The notes below the pieces were generated by a model, which made no database searches, was not told the origin of the DNA, and was given only the letters and a program-made list of their open reading frames with translations. Made by a program: the position numbers and the translations under genes. From Bacteroidales bacterium (GTDB lineage Bacteria > Bacteroidota > Bacteroidia > Bacteroidales > Bacteroidaceae), in assembly GCA_018064685.1 (NCBI GenBank), contig JAGHUS010000035.1:1-64000 (forward strand): a stretch of 64,000 nt of DNA. The letters are read 5' to 3'. This document shows positions 51,994 through 60,600 of the stretch, one piece after another. How positions within the stretch are numbered: the stretch's first letter is position 1; each line of letters starts with the position of its first letter.

Positions 51994-53139
51994 TCAATAC
52001 CAAGCCAGCACAACCAATGCTTGCTGGTAATCTCTTTCAGCCAGCAAAGCCTTGTGCTGTAGTTCGTAGTCGGAGGTAAGTTCGAGATAGTAGTCGAGAG
52101 CAGAGATGTCACCACGCTCGAAGGCATCGTGCAGGACAACCTTCGACGACAGTTCGGGCACGTTCTCGGCTAATGTCTGTGCATACTGGCGCAGACGCTC
52201 GGTACGTGCCTTCTGATTCTCATACTCACTCTGAATGTGGAACAGCACATCCTGCTGTTTGCTGCGTGCAGCCTGTTGCTGGGCTTTCGCACGCTTCACA
52301 TTATTCTTATTGTTCCAAAGTGGCACACTCATACCGACGGTAATGCCGCGAAACTTCTCGTCGCGCGTCAGTTCCGAGGCATAGCCCACCGTGAGTTGAG
52401 GCATAGATTGAGACTTTGCCATACGCACCTCATTCTCTGCCACACGCTGTTCAGCTTCCTCGCGCTGCTTGTTTACAGACAAGCGTCCATGCGCCATGCT
52501 TTGGGGCACCGAATAGTCAATCTGTCCTATTGTCACCACATTCCCGCCATTCAACTGCTTCAGTCTCAGCAACGCCTCCTCACGCAGCATCTCCTCCTCA
52601 GCCACTGTGGCATTCAGTTCGGCCAACGCCAAGCGAGGTTTGTTAAGGTCCAAGCGATTGATGCGTCCAGCTTTGAAAGCCTTCTCACTCAACTCCACGG
52701 CCCGTTTCATCTCCTGCTGCTGCGAGCGATGTCTGTCAAGACAACGATTGTAATACACCACGTCGACCAGCAGACGGCTAGCCTCCATAAGCACTTCCAG
52801 ACGACGCTCCTCATAGTTTACATCGGCCAGTTCATCCTTCGAGCGGGCCATCTGACGCTTCACGCCAAAAAGTGTAGCAAAGTCCAGCGCCTGACTCACC
52901 GAGAAATCATTTCTTCCCCCCACAGCCGACGGAGCCCCCCAGTAGTGACTGTACTCTACCTCTGGGTCGGCCAATGTCAAGGCTGTATGGTTTTCTGCCT
53001 TTTCTGCCTCAACACCATCACGCACAGCACGCAACGTGCTGTTGTTCTGCTCTATCTGCAGCAGGATGCTTTCAAAGTCATCGGCCCACAGGCTGCTGCA
53101 TGTCATTGCGAAAATCGCTAGTATCAGTATCTTTTTCAT
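51994..53139 (-). CDS. TolC-family outer-membrane efflux protein (CusC-like)
   Basis: The 381-residue protein has a signal peptide (about 1-19) and long amphipathic helices with two outer-membrane efflux repeats (about 25-190 and 205-375), the TolC fold at reduced length. The context, directly downstream of an RND pump and adaptor of the heavy-metal type, makes it the outer-membrane channel of this metal efflux system. It is the last gene of the four-gene operon. Confidence 0.88.
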   Translation of the reverse strand: MKKILILAIFAMTCSSLWADDFESILLQIEQNNSTLRAVRDGVEAEKAENHTALTLADPEVEYSHYWGAPSAVGGRNDFSVSQALDFATLFGVKRQMARSKDELADVNYEERRLEVLMEASRLLVDVVYYNRCLDRHRSQQQEMKRAVELSEKAFKAGRINRLDLNKPRLALAELNATVAEEEMLREEALLRLKQLNGGNVVTIGQIDYSVPQSMAHGRLSVNKQREEAEQRVAENEVRMAKSQSMPQLTVGYASELTRDEKFRGITVGMSVPLWNNKNNVKRAKAQQQAARSKQQDVLFHIQSEYENQKARTERLRQYAQTLAENVPELSSKVVLHDAFERGDISALDYYLELTSDYELQHKALLAERDYQQALVVLAWY

Positions 53140-53219
53140 AATTCATAATTCATAATAGGCGCATTGCCCCTCACGCAGCAGAGAGCTCTCCCCTTGGGAG
53201 TTAGAGGAGCTTATTAGTT

Positions 53220-56200
53220 CTACACTCGTTTCTTATACATCAACGGTACAATGAACATATTCAGTAGCGTACTGCTGATGAGGCCGCCCAGCATCACCTT
53301 TGCCATGGGCGACTGAATCTCATTTCCCGCCAAGTCACCGCCTATGGCCAGTGGTACAAGAGCAAGAGCCGAGGTGAGAGCCGTCATCAGGATGGGTGTC
53401 ATACGGTCGAGCGAACCACGGATAACGACCTCATCCATCCCCGCCAAAGAAGGATGGGAGAGGTCACTGCTCAGTGTGTTATATCGGTCGATGAGCAAGA
53501 TGCCATTGCGCGTGGCAATGCCAAACAGCGAGATGAAACCAATGATGGCAGGTATGCTCAGCACACCACCCGTAATCTGTAAGGCAAAGACACCGCCGAT
53601 GAGTGCCAAAGGCAGATTGACCAACACGATGGCACTCTGCTTAATGCTGCGGAACTGATTGTTGAGCAGCAGGAAGATGACAAGGACACTGAGTAGACTG
53701 ACCAGCAACAAGGTACGAGTGGCCGACTCCTCGCTTTCGAACTGTCCACCATACTCCAGATGGTAACCCTCGGGCAACTTCACATCGACATTGATACGAT
53801 GCTGAATGTCGTTCACCACACTGCGGAGGTCACGCCCCTCCACATTGCACGAGATGACCAACTTGCGTTGCGCATTCTCGCGGTTGATAGTGTTGGGGCC
53901 AGTAGTAGAACTGATGTCGGCAATATATTCCAGTGGAATCTTCTGTCCGTTGGCATCTATCATCAGCGAACGGATATCCTCAATGCCGCCACGATCTTCG
54001 TCGTGCACCTTAACTGTAAGATCGAAAGCCTGATTGCCCTCGTAGACCTGCGACACCGTCTCACCTTCGAGCAATACACTTACATAGTCGGCAAACTGCT
54101 TTGGTGTAACACCATAGCGCGCCATGAGATGGCGACGAGGTGTGATGCGTATCTGAGGACGCTCCACCTGTTGTTCCACGTTCAGGTCGGCCACTCCTTC
54201 CACATCGGCTATCTCCGACTTAATCTGATTAGCAATGCGATACATGCGGTTCAGGTCCTGACCGAACAACTTGATGGCAATGTTGGCTTGCGTACCCGAC
54301 AGCATGGCATCAATGCGGTGCGAGATGGGCTGACCAATCTCGATGCTCACACCTTTCAATGTGGACAACTTCCGGCGCACATCTGCCAAAAGTTCGGCAC
54401 GCGAACGGTCCTTCAGTTCGAAGGGAGCCTCAATCTCGCTTGTATTCACACCAAAGGCATGCTCGTCCAGTTCGGCACGTCCCGTCTTGCGCGCCACGGT
54501 TTTTATCTCGGGAATGGACATCAGCAGCTGCTCGGCCCTACGTCCTATCTTGTCACTCTCTTCGAGCGAGATGCCCGGAAGAGAACTGATACTGATGGTA
54601 TACGAACCCTCATTAAAGCTAGGCAGGAAACTGCGTCCCATGCTGACAAACATCACCACTGCCGCCACAACCAGCACAAAGACAGCGCCCAAGATAGGTT
54701 TGCGGTGTCGCAGAGCACGACGCAGAAGGGAGGCGTAACCACGCTTGAGTGACGCCACCCAACGCACATCAACGGACTCATCAGCATCTTCGACCGAGAC
54801 AGTCGCTGCTGCGGCACACTCGTCCGAGACGGTGGTTGCTGCCACTTCCTCGCCTGAGACATTTGATGTTGCAGCCCCCTCATCTTGCGATACATCGAGG
54901 CTAGATCGACGTGCCTTTCCTTTCATAAAATAGCTGCACAGCACGGGAGTCAAGGTCAATGCCACAATGGTGGAGGCAAAAAGCGAAACGATGAACGCAA
55001 TGCCCAAGGGGGCTAGCATACGTCCCTCCATGCCACTCAGAAAGAACAAAGGAAGGAAACATACCACCACGATGAGCGTGCTGTTGAGAATAGGCATGCG
55101 TACCTCGCGCGATGCTTCGTAGATTAGGCCCAACCAACGCGACAAGCCATAGGCATCCTCCCCATTACGGGGGAGGGATGGAGAGAGGGTCTTCCGGTGC
55201 ACATTCTCGACATCCACAATGGCATCGTCCACCAGCGAACCGATGGCAATGGCCATACCACCGATGGACATGGTGTTGATGGTGAGGCCCATGAACTTCA
55301 GCACGAGGATGCCCACCAACAACGACACGGGAATGCTGACCAGCGATATAAGTGTGGTGCGAGGATTCATCAGGAAGAGGAAGAGTACGATGATGACAAA
55401 GATGGCGCCCTCGATGAGCGACTCCTTGATGTTGCTGATGCTGGCATCGATGAAGCGCTCCTGACGGAAAATCTCTGCATCAACATTCACCCCTTCGGGC
55501 AATTGATGTTTGATGTCGGCCAATGCAGCATCGAGGCGTTCGGTAAGCTCCTCTGTCGACACATTGGGTTGCTTGGCCACAGTCAGCAGCACGGCCGGTT
55601 TGGCGTTGTTCGATGCAGTTCCCACCTTGGGAGTCTTGTTACCCACCTTGATATCGGCAAACTCATTCAGCGTGACAGGCGAACCGTCTACCACCTTTAC
55701 CACCGTCTGCCCCAGGGCATCTACGTCGTTGGTGGCCAGTGCACCACGTATCAGATATTCATTGCCATACTCATAGAGCACGCCTCCCGACACATTCTGG
55801 TTCATATCGCGCACAGCCTCGACAGCCTCATCAACACTCACACCATGATACTTCATGCGTTCGGGGTGCAGTGTCACCTGGTATTCCTTCTCCTCGCCAC
55901 CTTGCACCGACACCTGTGCTACACCACCAATGCTGAGCAGACGCGGACGGATGGTCCAATCGGCCAGGGTGCGAAGGTCTTGTCCCTCACCACCTGTCAG
56001 TCCGATTATCATCACCTCGCCCAAGATGGACGACTGCGGACCTAATGTGGGTTGTCCTACAGTGGAAGGTAACGTGCTACCTACCTCGGCCAACTTCTCG
56101 TTTACTATCTGACGGTCACGATAAATGTCTGTACCCCAGTCAAACTCCACCCACACACACGAGAACCCTGTAGTGCTGCTGCTACGCACACGTCGCACAT

Positions 56201-56432
56201 TCGTAGCACCATTCATAGCCGTCTCGATGGGGAAGGTCACGATGCGCTCCACTTCTTCGGGCGCCATACCTCGAGCCTCGGTCATCACCACCACAGTGGG
56301 AGCATTGAGATCAGGAAAGACATCCACCTCCATGTGCATGGATGTGTAGATGCCACCAATACATATCAGTATCGCAGCTACCAAGATGGCCAAGCGATTA
56401 CGAAGAGAAAACTTGATTATATTGTTTAGCAT
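53220..56432 (-). CDS. heavy-metal efflux RND pump (CusA/CzcA family)
   Basis: With the start at 56432 (MLNNIIKFSLRNRLAIL) the protein has 1070 residues. An upstream in-frame ATG at 56483 only adds residues encoded by intergenic palindromic sequence. Typical words are MHMEVDVFPDLNAPTVVVMTEARGMAPEEVER near residue 25 (shown in part by the family), the IGSLVDDAIVDVENVHR helix with conserved Asp/Asp/Glu, and the porter domains. Three inserts are unusual: LSPSLPRNGED (palindromic element), a Ser/Ala/Val/Glu-rich stretch of about 50 residues (54757-54915), and SSDLSHPSLAGMD near the C-terminus. Substrate is probably Cu+/Ag+ or Zn2+/Co2+/Cd2+. Confidence 0.93.
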   Translation of the reverse strand: MLNNIIKFSLRNRLAILVAAILICIGGIYTSMHMEVDVFPDLNAPTVVVMTEARGMAPEEVERIVTFPIETAMNGATNVRRVRSSSTTGFSCVWVEFDWGTDIYRDRQIVNEKLAEVGSTLPSTVGQPTLGPQSSILGEVMIIGLTGGEGQDLRTLADWTIRPRLLSIGGVAQVSVQGGEEKEYQVTLHPERMKYHGVSVDEAVEAVRDMNQNVSGGVLYEYGNEYLIRGALATNDVDALGQTVVKVVDGSPVTLNEFADIKVGNKTPKVGTASNNAKPAVLLTVAKQPNVSTEELTERLDAALADIKHQLPEGVNVDAEIFRQERFIDASISNIKESLIEGAIFVIIVLFLFLMNPRTTLISLVSIPVSLLVGILVLKFMGLTINTMSIGGMAIAIGSLVDDAIVDVENVHRKTLSPSLPRNGEDAYGLSRWLGLIYEASREVRMPILNSTLIVVVCFLPLFFLSGMEGRMLAPLGIAFIVSLFASTIVALTLTPVLCSYFMKGKARRSSLDVSQDEGAATSNVSGEEVAATTVSDECAAAATVSVEDADESVDVRWVASLKRGYASLLRRALRHRKPILGAVFVLVVAAVVMFVSMGRSFLPSFNEGSYTISISSLPGISLEESDKIGRRAEQLLMSIPEIKTVARKTGRAELDEHAFGVNTSEIEAPFELKDRSRAELLADVRRKLSTLKGVSIEIGQPISHRIDAMLSGTQANIAIKLFGQDLNRMYRIANQIKSEIADVEGVADLNVEQQVERPQIRITPRRHLMARYGVTPKQFADYVSVLLEGETVSQVYEGNQAFDLTVKVHDEDRGGIEDIRSLMIDANGQKIPLEYIADISSTTGPNTINRENAQRKLVISCNVEGRDLRSVVNDIQHRINVDVKLPEGYHLEYGGQFESEESATRTLLLVSLLSVLVIFLLLNNQFRSIKQSAIVLVNLPLALIGGVFALQITGGVLSIPAIIGFISLFGIATRNGILLIDRYNTLSSDLSHPSLAGMDEVVIRGSLDRMTPILMTALTSALALVPLAIGGDLAGNEIQSPMAKVMLGGLISSTLLNMFIVPLMYKKRV
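54757..54915 (-). repeat. low-complexity insert in the CusA-like pump
   Basis: The segment encodes an acidic Ala/Ser/Val-rich stretch with repeated V-S-x-E/D units between two membrane segments and a cytoplasmic loop; it is not part of the RND family sequence. The DNA repeats GAGAC and GCTGC words. Confidence 0.6.
55156..55196 (-). repeat. palindromic C/G-rich element inside the CusA-like gene
   Basis: The text CCTCCCCATTACGGGGGAGG, continuing GATGGAGAGAGGGTCTTCC, encodes KTLSPSLPRNGED right after the conserved VENVHR motif. It has the intergenic palindromic form. Confidence 0.7.
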
Positions 56433-56611
56433 TGTAAGACCTATAACAACTCCCACCCACCAAAAGGGAGAGAGAAACATCACGTTAACTTAATTATGAA
56501 TTTAAAGCCCCACTCTAACTCCACAAGGGGATGAATCATAGCTAGATGAAGGCATTGCACCAGACTAATTATGAACTATGAATTAAGAACTAGCAAAGAG
56601 CCATGAACAAT

Positions 56612-57763
56612 TCAATGGCTGTGACTATGCGCCTCGGGAATGGCACCACTGGCTGCAGCTATCTTCAGCTGGTAGACACCCTTGACCACGACCTTCTCGC
56701 CCACCTTCAAGCCGCTTACTATTTCGGTGTGCAAACCATTCGATGCTCCTAGTTGAACCTCGCGTTTCTCATACTCATCCTCGTCATGTCCCTGTACATA
56801 GACAAAGTAAAGTCCCTGTTCTTCGGTTAGAGCTGTGATAGGAACGGAGAGGATTCCCGTACGTATGTTCGAGAGCAGCCAGATGTCGGCAAACGAACCC
56901 GGAACGATGTCGCCATGATTCTCAAACTCGAAGGTAACAGGAATGTAGGCAGAGCCCTCGGTGGCTGTACGTCCCATCGAAACGAGATGGCCATTCAGCT
57001 GCTCGATGCTTCGCACATTCTCCATGTCATAGCTCATAGCGAAGTTAGCACCCACAATGTCGTGCATACGGGCAAAGTATTTTTCAGGCACCTCGGCACG
57101 CAGTTGCAGGTCGCAGCTCTTGGTGACGGTGGCCACCAACTGCCCCACTTCGACATACTCTCCCTGCTTCACCAGAACGCGCTTCACATAGCCGGCAATG
57201 GGCGACGACACACTGGAAGCAATCTTGTTGACATCCTGATTGAAACGCACACTCGACAGGATGCGAGCCTGCTCGTATTCGGCTTTGGCACGTTCGTACT
57301 CCTCGCGCGAGACAATGCCTTCACCCACCAGTCTCTGTGCACGCTCATAGGCCGATTTGGCACGTTCCAGTTCCACCGCATTCTGTGCTACCGCATCACT
57401 ACCTGCCAGTCCGGCTGCCGACACACGAGCAAAGACCTCTCCCTTGGAGATGGTTGCACCCTCGGTCAGATGGTCACGCGTGAAAGTCAGCACACCCGAG
57501 CTCTTAGCCACCACAGCAGCCTCATCACCCTGCGCCTCTGTCACTTGGCCCGACACACGGATGGCTTCTTGAAAGTCAGAAAGCTGTAGCGTCACGACCT
57601 CCAATCCGGCCGCCTTGCGCTGTACCTCGCCAAACTCTATCACGCCGTCCTCGTGATTATGTCCCTCATGTCCAGCATCACCATGGTCATGCTCATCATG
57701 TTCATTGTGCCCACAGGCAACCATTGCCGCAGCACACATTATTATATATATATACTTCATCAT
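56612..57763 (-). CDS. RND periplasmic adaptor (CusB-like) lipoprotein with His-rich N-terminus
   Basis: The 383-residue protein starts at 57763 (or 57760) with MMKYIYIIMCAAAMVAC, a lipoprotein signal, followed by a His/Asp/Glu-rich metal-binding segment (HNEHDEHDHGDAGHEGHNH). Then come the barrel-sandwich, the helical hairpin (AKSAYERAQRLVGEGIVSREEYERAKAEYE region, about 140-185) and beta-barrel domains of membrane-fusion proteins. The C-terminus ends PEAHSHSH. An upstream in-frame ATG at 57850 lies in palindromic intergenic DNA and is rejected. It lies between the permease and the CusA-like pump in one operon. Confidence 0.9.
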   Translation of the reverse strand: MMKYIYIIMCAAAMVACGHNEHDEHDHGDAGHEGHNHEDGVIEFGEVQRKAAGLEVVTLQLSDFQEAIRVSGQVTEAQGDEAAVVAKSSGVLTFTRDHLTEGATISKGEVFARVSAAGLAGSDAVAQNAVELERAKSAYERAQRLVGEGIVSREEYERAKAEYEQARILSSVRFNQDVNKIASSVSSPIAGYVKRVLVKQGEYVEVGQLVATVTKSCDLQLRAEVPEKYFARMHDIVGANFAMSYDMENVRSIEQLNGHLVSMGRTATEGSAYIPVTFEFENHGDIVPGSFADIWLLSNIRTGILSVPITALTEEQGLYFVYVQGHDEDEYEKREVQLGASNGLHTEIVSGLKVGEKVVVKGVYQLKIAAASGAIPEAHSHSH

Positions 57764-57770
57764 TTTAAAG

Positions 57771-57850
57771 AACCTCTCTAACTCCCCAAGGGGGAGGATT
57801 GCCCACTCTATCTCTCCGAGTAGAGGACTCATAGAGCTACACGGGGGCAA
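57771..57850. repeat. palindromic C/G-rich elements between permease and adaptor genes
   Basis: AACCTCTCTAACTCCCCAAG GGGGAGG and the following CTCTATCTCTCCGAGTAGAG form two adjacent hairpin-like palindromes of the dispersed family. Similar text flanks the pump gene at 53172-53206 and 56450-56535. Confidence 0.65.
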
Positions 57851-57855
57851 TACGG

Positions 57856-57902
57856 AAATTATGAATTATGAATTATGAATTATGAATTGTGAATTATGAA
57901 TT
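57856..57902. repeat. tandem AATTATGAA repeats
   Basis: About five copies of the 9-bp unit AATTATGAA run into the 3' end of the permease gene; its last codons and stop lie inside the array. Confidence 0.85.
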
Positions 57903-59354
57903 ACAAAACGCTTCGAATCCCAAAGAGCGGATGGCTGCGAGCACTTCTTCCACATCGAAATTCCCTACCACATGGGCTTCCTTTTCGTGCAGCAACACCT
58001 CGGAATGCTCTACTCCCGCCACACTGTCGATGGCCTTCTTAACGCTGGCCGCACAATGATTGCAGTTCATGCCTGTTACACGTATCACAGTCTCCTCGTG
58101 TTCGTGACAGTGGCACTCGTCATCGTGACAATGATCGTGTTTTCCTTCTTCATGACAATGGCATTCGCTATCATGGCAATGGCAAGATCCTAAGCCATGT
58201 CCATGATCGTGACAACAGCAGCCACCACCCTTCCAAACCTTGACGGGAGAGAAGGCATTGAGAAGTAAGAGTCCCAACAGAACGGTGCAGGCAATGCTGA
58301 ACCACCCTGGCCCCTCCTCACAGCACGATTCGGTGGCTTTCAGTGCACTGGTGAACCACTCAGCGGGCAAGAAATAGTCGATGCCCAGACCGAAGAGGAT
58401 GGCGCCAGAGACTATGGAGGCTAGGTAGACGAGCAGTGTGCGACGACCCAACACCTTGTTGATGACCATGATGCTGGCTGCGTTGCTGGCAGGACCGGCC
58501 ATGAGCAGCACCAAGGCGGCACCAGGAGTGAGTCCCTTCAGCATCAATGCAACTGCTATAGGAATGCTACCAGTGGCACACAAATACATGGGAATGCTCA
58601 GTACAAGGACGAAGAGGATGCTCATGAGCGAGTTGCCATGAAAAGCAGCAAACCAACCATCGGGCACCAATGCGGTGATAAGACCGGCAATGACAAGTCC
58701 CACGACAAGCCATTTGCCGATGTCCTCCATCATCTCGACGAAAGCGTAGCGGAGGGCGCTAACGACAGAACCTCTCTGTCCTTCGGACATCTCCCCCTCT
58801 AAAGGTAGATCCTGATTTGCATCCGACAGGATGGCCTCATCCTTGGCGTTAGCGCTCCTCCCCTTAGCGGGGGAGAGGGTCTTTTCACCCTGCACGCTAC
58901 CGGATAAGCAGCTCGCACTTTGGGGGGCAGAGAGGGAGACCTTACGATCGGCCTTATTCACTAGCCATCCACCGAAGATAGCCGTGAACATAGCCACGAC
59001 AGGACGGATGATGGCAAAGGGAAGACCCATGAGGCTGTAGGTGGCAATGATGCTGTCGATACCCGTCTGGGGTGTGGCAATAAGAAAGGAGATGGTGGCT
59101 CCCTTGCTTCCGCCTTCGCGACGCAGCCCCATGGCAGTAGGGATGACGCCGCACGAACAAAGGGGCAGTGGAACACCAAACAAGGCGGCTAGTACCACAC
59201 TCTTCATACTGTTGCCACCCAGATACTTGTGATACATAGTGTTGGGCACGTACTGGTGCATCAAACCAGCCAGAAGAAAGCCCAACAAAAGATAGGGCGC
59301 CATCTCATTGACTAGCGCCCATATCTCATTCAATACATCTAACAGGACTGCCAT
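57894..59354 (-). CDS. SO_0444-type Cu/Zn efflux permease with C-terminal HMA domain
   Basis: The 486-residue protein has a permease (DUF318/ArsP-like) with PLCSCGVIPTAMGLRREG near residue 60 and a second CATGSIPIAVALMLKG near 260, the pseudo-repeat of this family. A Cys/His-rich stretch (about 375-415) leads to an HMA metal-binding domain with GMNCNHC near 423. A hydrophilic insert of about 55 residues after the first block (about 150-205) is encoded by palindromic elements and is not conserved. The protein heads a four-gene metal efflux operon (permease, adaptor, RND pump, TolC-type). Confidence 0.87.
   Translation of the reverse strand: MAVLLDVLNEIWALVNEMAPYLLLGFLLAGLMHQYVPNTMYHKYLGGNSMKSVVLAALFGVPLPLCSCGVIPTAMGLRREGGSKGATISFLIATPQTGIDSIIATYSLMGLPFAIIRPVVAMFTAIFGGWLVNKADRKVSLSAPQSASCLSGSVQGEKTLSPAKGRSANAKDEAILSDANQDLPLEGEMSEGQRGSVVSALRYAFVEMMEDIGKWLVVGLVIAGLITALVPDGWFAAFHGNSLMSILFVLVLSIPMYLCATGSIPIAVALMLKGLTPGAALVLLMAGPASNAASIMVINKVLGRRTLLVYLASIVSGAILFGLGIDYFLPAEWFTSALKATESCCEEGPGWFSIACTVLLGLLLLNAFSPVKVWKGGGCCCHDHGHGLGSCHCHDSECHCHEEGKHDHCHDDECHCHEHEETVIRVTGMNCNHCAASVKKAIDSVAGVEHSEVLLHEKEAHVVGNFDVEEVLAAIRSLGFEAFCNS
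58769..58814 (-). repeat. palindromic C/G-rich element inside the metal permease, copy 1
   Basis: Encodes DLPLEGEMSEGQRGS in the hydrophilic insert; plus-strand core ACATCTCCCCCTCTAAAGGT. It has the form of the dispersed intergenic element. Confidence 0.7.
58852..58893 (-). repeat. palindromic C/G-rich element inside the metal permease, copy 2
   Basis: Core CTCCTCCCCTTAGCGGGGGA followed by GAGGGTCTTTTC encodes KTLSPAKGRSA in the same insert, 40 bp from copy 1. Confidence 0.7.
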
Positions 59355-59379
59355 AGCTTTGCATTTTTTTATTTCGCTG

Positions 59380-59387
59380 CAAAGTTA
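59380..59387 (-). promoter_or_regulatory. -7 element of the metal efflux operon
   Basis: TAACTTTG followed by GCAG on the minus strand lies 26 nt before the permease ATG. The -33 element is not clear. Confidence 0.6.
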
Positions 59388-59474
59388 CGACAATGTTTTT
59401 GCAATTCAGTTGCAAAAATGCACATGAAGGATGAAGAACGATTTTTCGTATAAAAAACGGACTTGGCGGCGACA

Positions 59475-60452
59475 CTATAGAGACAATATTACCTCTGTAG
59501 GTAGCGTAGTCATAACAGAGATTTGCTCTATCGAGATGCCAGCCTCCTTCATTGCCTTTGCCGATAGCAGAAGTGCTTTTCTTTGCTCGGCCAATTGAGC
59601 ACCCTGTTCGGCCAATTGAGCACCCTGCTCGGCCAACTGAGCACCCTGCTCGGCCAACTGAGCATCTTGTTCTTTTATTTTCTCATCACGCAGCATGATA
59701 GCCGTATCGCGATTCTCGATGGCCGAGAAATACTCATCCTCAACATTCATCTCCATACGAAGTGCGGAGTCAGAAGCAGCAGAGAGCAGTCGATGGATGA
59801 TGTGTTTCATCTCGTCGTCGTCGGCATAAAGGGCCTCGTCGATATTAAGAACCTGTCTGTTATATTTATCTTTGCACGATTGGTCGAAGACACTTAGCAC
59901 CTTGTCCAAACGATTGTTGACCTTACCCCTCAAACGCGGTATCTGCACGATGATGCTGTCGTGTACCAAGCTATCGACAAAAGGATCGGGGATGCCTTTC
60001 GTTACCTCATTACCGTCATAATCGAACGACTTATGGTTGACATACAGCACAGGTTCGTCAATATCACCCACCTTATGCCCCAACAAATAAACAGTTATCA
60101 TTGGGATGGCATAACCTTCGGGGTTGTCTTCCTTGATAATATTCTCTGGCAACGCATATTGAGCACCCAGATACTGGCGGAAACGCAGCGTTTCCGTCTC
60201 AAGCCAAGTCTTTTGCAACTCAATGAGTATAAGTTTCGCACTGCCATCCTCCTGGCGCACCGTTGCGCCGAAGTCGATACGGAACATCGAAATCTTGTCA
60301 CGACTTCCGTTCGTATATTCATGACGGCGAACCTCTACCTCCATCACCTCCTTCTTCAGTAAGGCAGAAAGTAAGGTCTTCGCAATGCGTTCGTCCTCCA
60401 TAAGGTACTTGAACACAGTATCATAAATAGGATTTGCAACACTTATTATCAT
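59475..60452 (-). CDS. Rpn family PD-(D/E)XK nuclease (recombination-promoting nuclease/putative transposase)
   Basis: The 325-residue protein matches the Rpn/PDDEXK_2 family: ISVANPIYDTVFKYLMEDERI at the start, and the nuclease core RIDFGATVRQ and ILIELQKTW (D...ExQ, about residues 60-85). The C-terminal part has a coiled coil with four AQLAEQ heptads (264-291) and an end MTTLPTEVILSL. In enterobacterial Rpn proteins the C-terminal part is also made separately as an antitoxin from an internal start; the ATG codons of MEMNVEDEY near residue 232 are candidates here (inference). It has its own promoter, and no transposon ends are visible. Confidence 0.88.
   Translation of the reverse strand: MIISVANPIYDTVFKYLMEDERIAKTLLSALLKKEVMEVEVRRHEYTNGSRDKISMFRIDFGATVRQEDGSAKLILIELQKTWLETETLRFRQYLGAQYALPENIIKEDNPEGYAIPMITVYLLGHKVGDIDEPVLYVNHKSFDYDGNEVTKGIPDPFVDSLVHDSIIVQIPRLRGKVNNRLDKVLSVFDQSCKDKYNRQVLNIDEALYADDDEMKHIIHRLLSAASDSALRMEMNVEDEYFSAIENRDTAIMLRDEKIKEQDAQLAEQGAQLAEQGAQLAEQGAQLAEQRKALLLSAKAMKEAGISIEQISVMTTLPTEVILSL
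59580..59663 (-). repeat. four 21-bp repeats encoding AQLAEQG
   Basis: Four nearly identical 21-bp units encode the heptads AQLAEQG x3 and AQLAEQR. Differences are mostly at one or two bases per unit, so expansion or contraction in frame is likely. Confidence 0.9.
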
Positions 60453-60474
60453 TGTTTCATACGTCTATTTGTCG

Positions 60475-60482
60475 CAAAGTTA
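60475..60482 (-). promoter_or_regulatory. -7 element before the Rpn gene
   Basis: TAACTTTG followed by GCGAC on the minus strand lies 23 nt upstream of the ATG; CTTG at about 60503-60506 may be the -33 element. Confidence 0.6.
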
Positions 60483-60527
60483 GCAATTATCAGAAAATAA
60501 AACAAGAAAATGCCAAACTTTTAACAT

Positions 60528-60558
60528 TAACACAGAGCATTTATCACACTCTGTGTTA
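60528..60558 (-). terminator. thrC terminator hairpin
   Basis: A perfect 10-bp stem (TAACACAGAG / CTCTGTGTTA) with an 11-nt loop lies 43 bp after the thrC stop; the T-tract is weak. Confidence 0.65.
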
Positions 60559-60600
60559 CAAAAATCTGCGCTTGAATGATTATCCTATATTATCACTCCC

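Noticed and set aside
56433..56483. N-terminal extension of the CusA-like pump
   Set aside because: The family start MLNNIIKFSLRNR lies at 56432, and the extra codons are repeat-derived.
57764..57850. N-terminal extension of the CusB-like adaptor
   Set aside because: The extension is encoded by intergenic palindromic repeats and would hide the lipoprotein signal peptide.
59475..60452. Active transposon
   Set aside because: The Rpn family is sometimes labelled a putative transposase, but no terminal inverted repeats or target duplication are visible around the gene.
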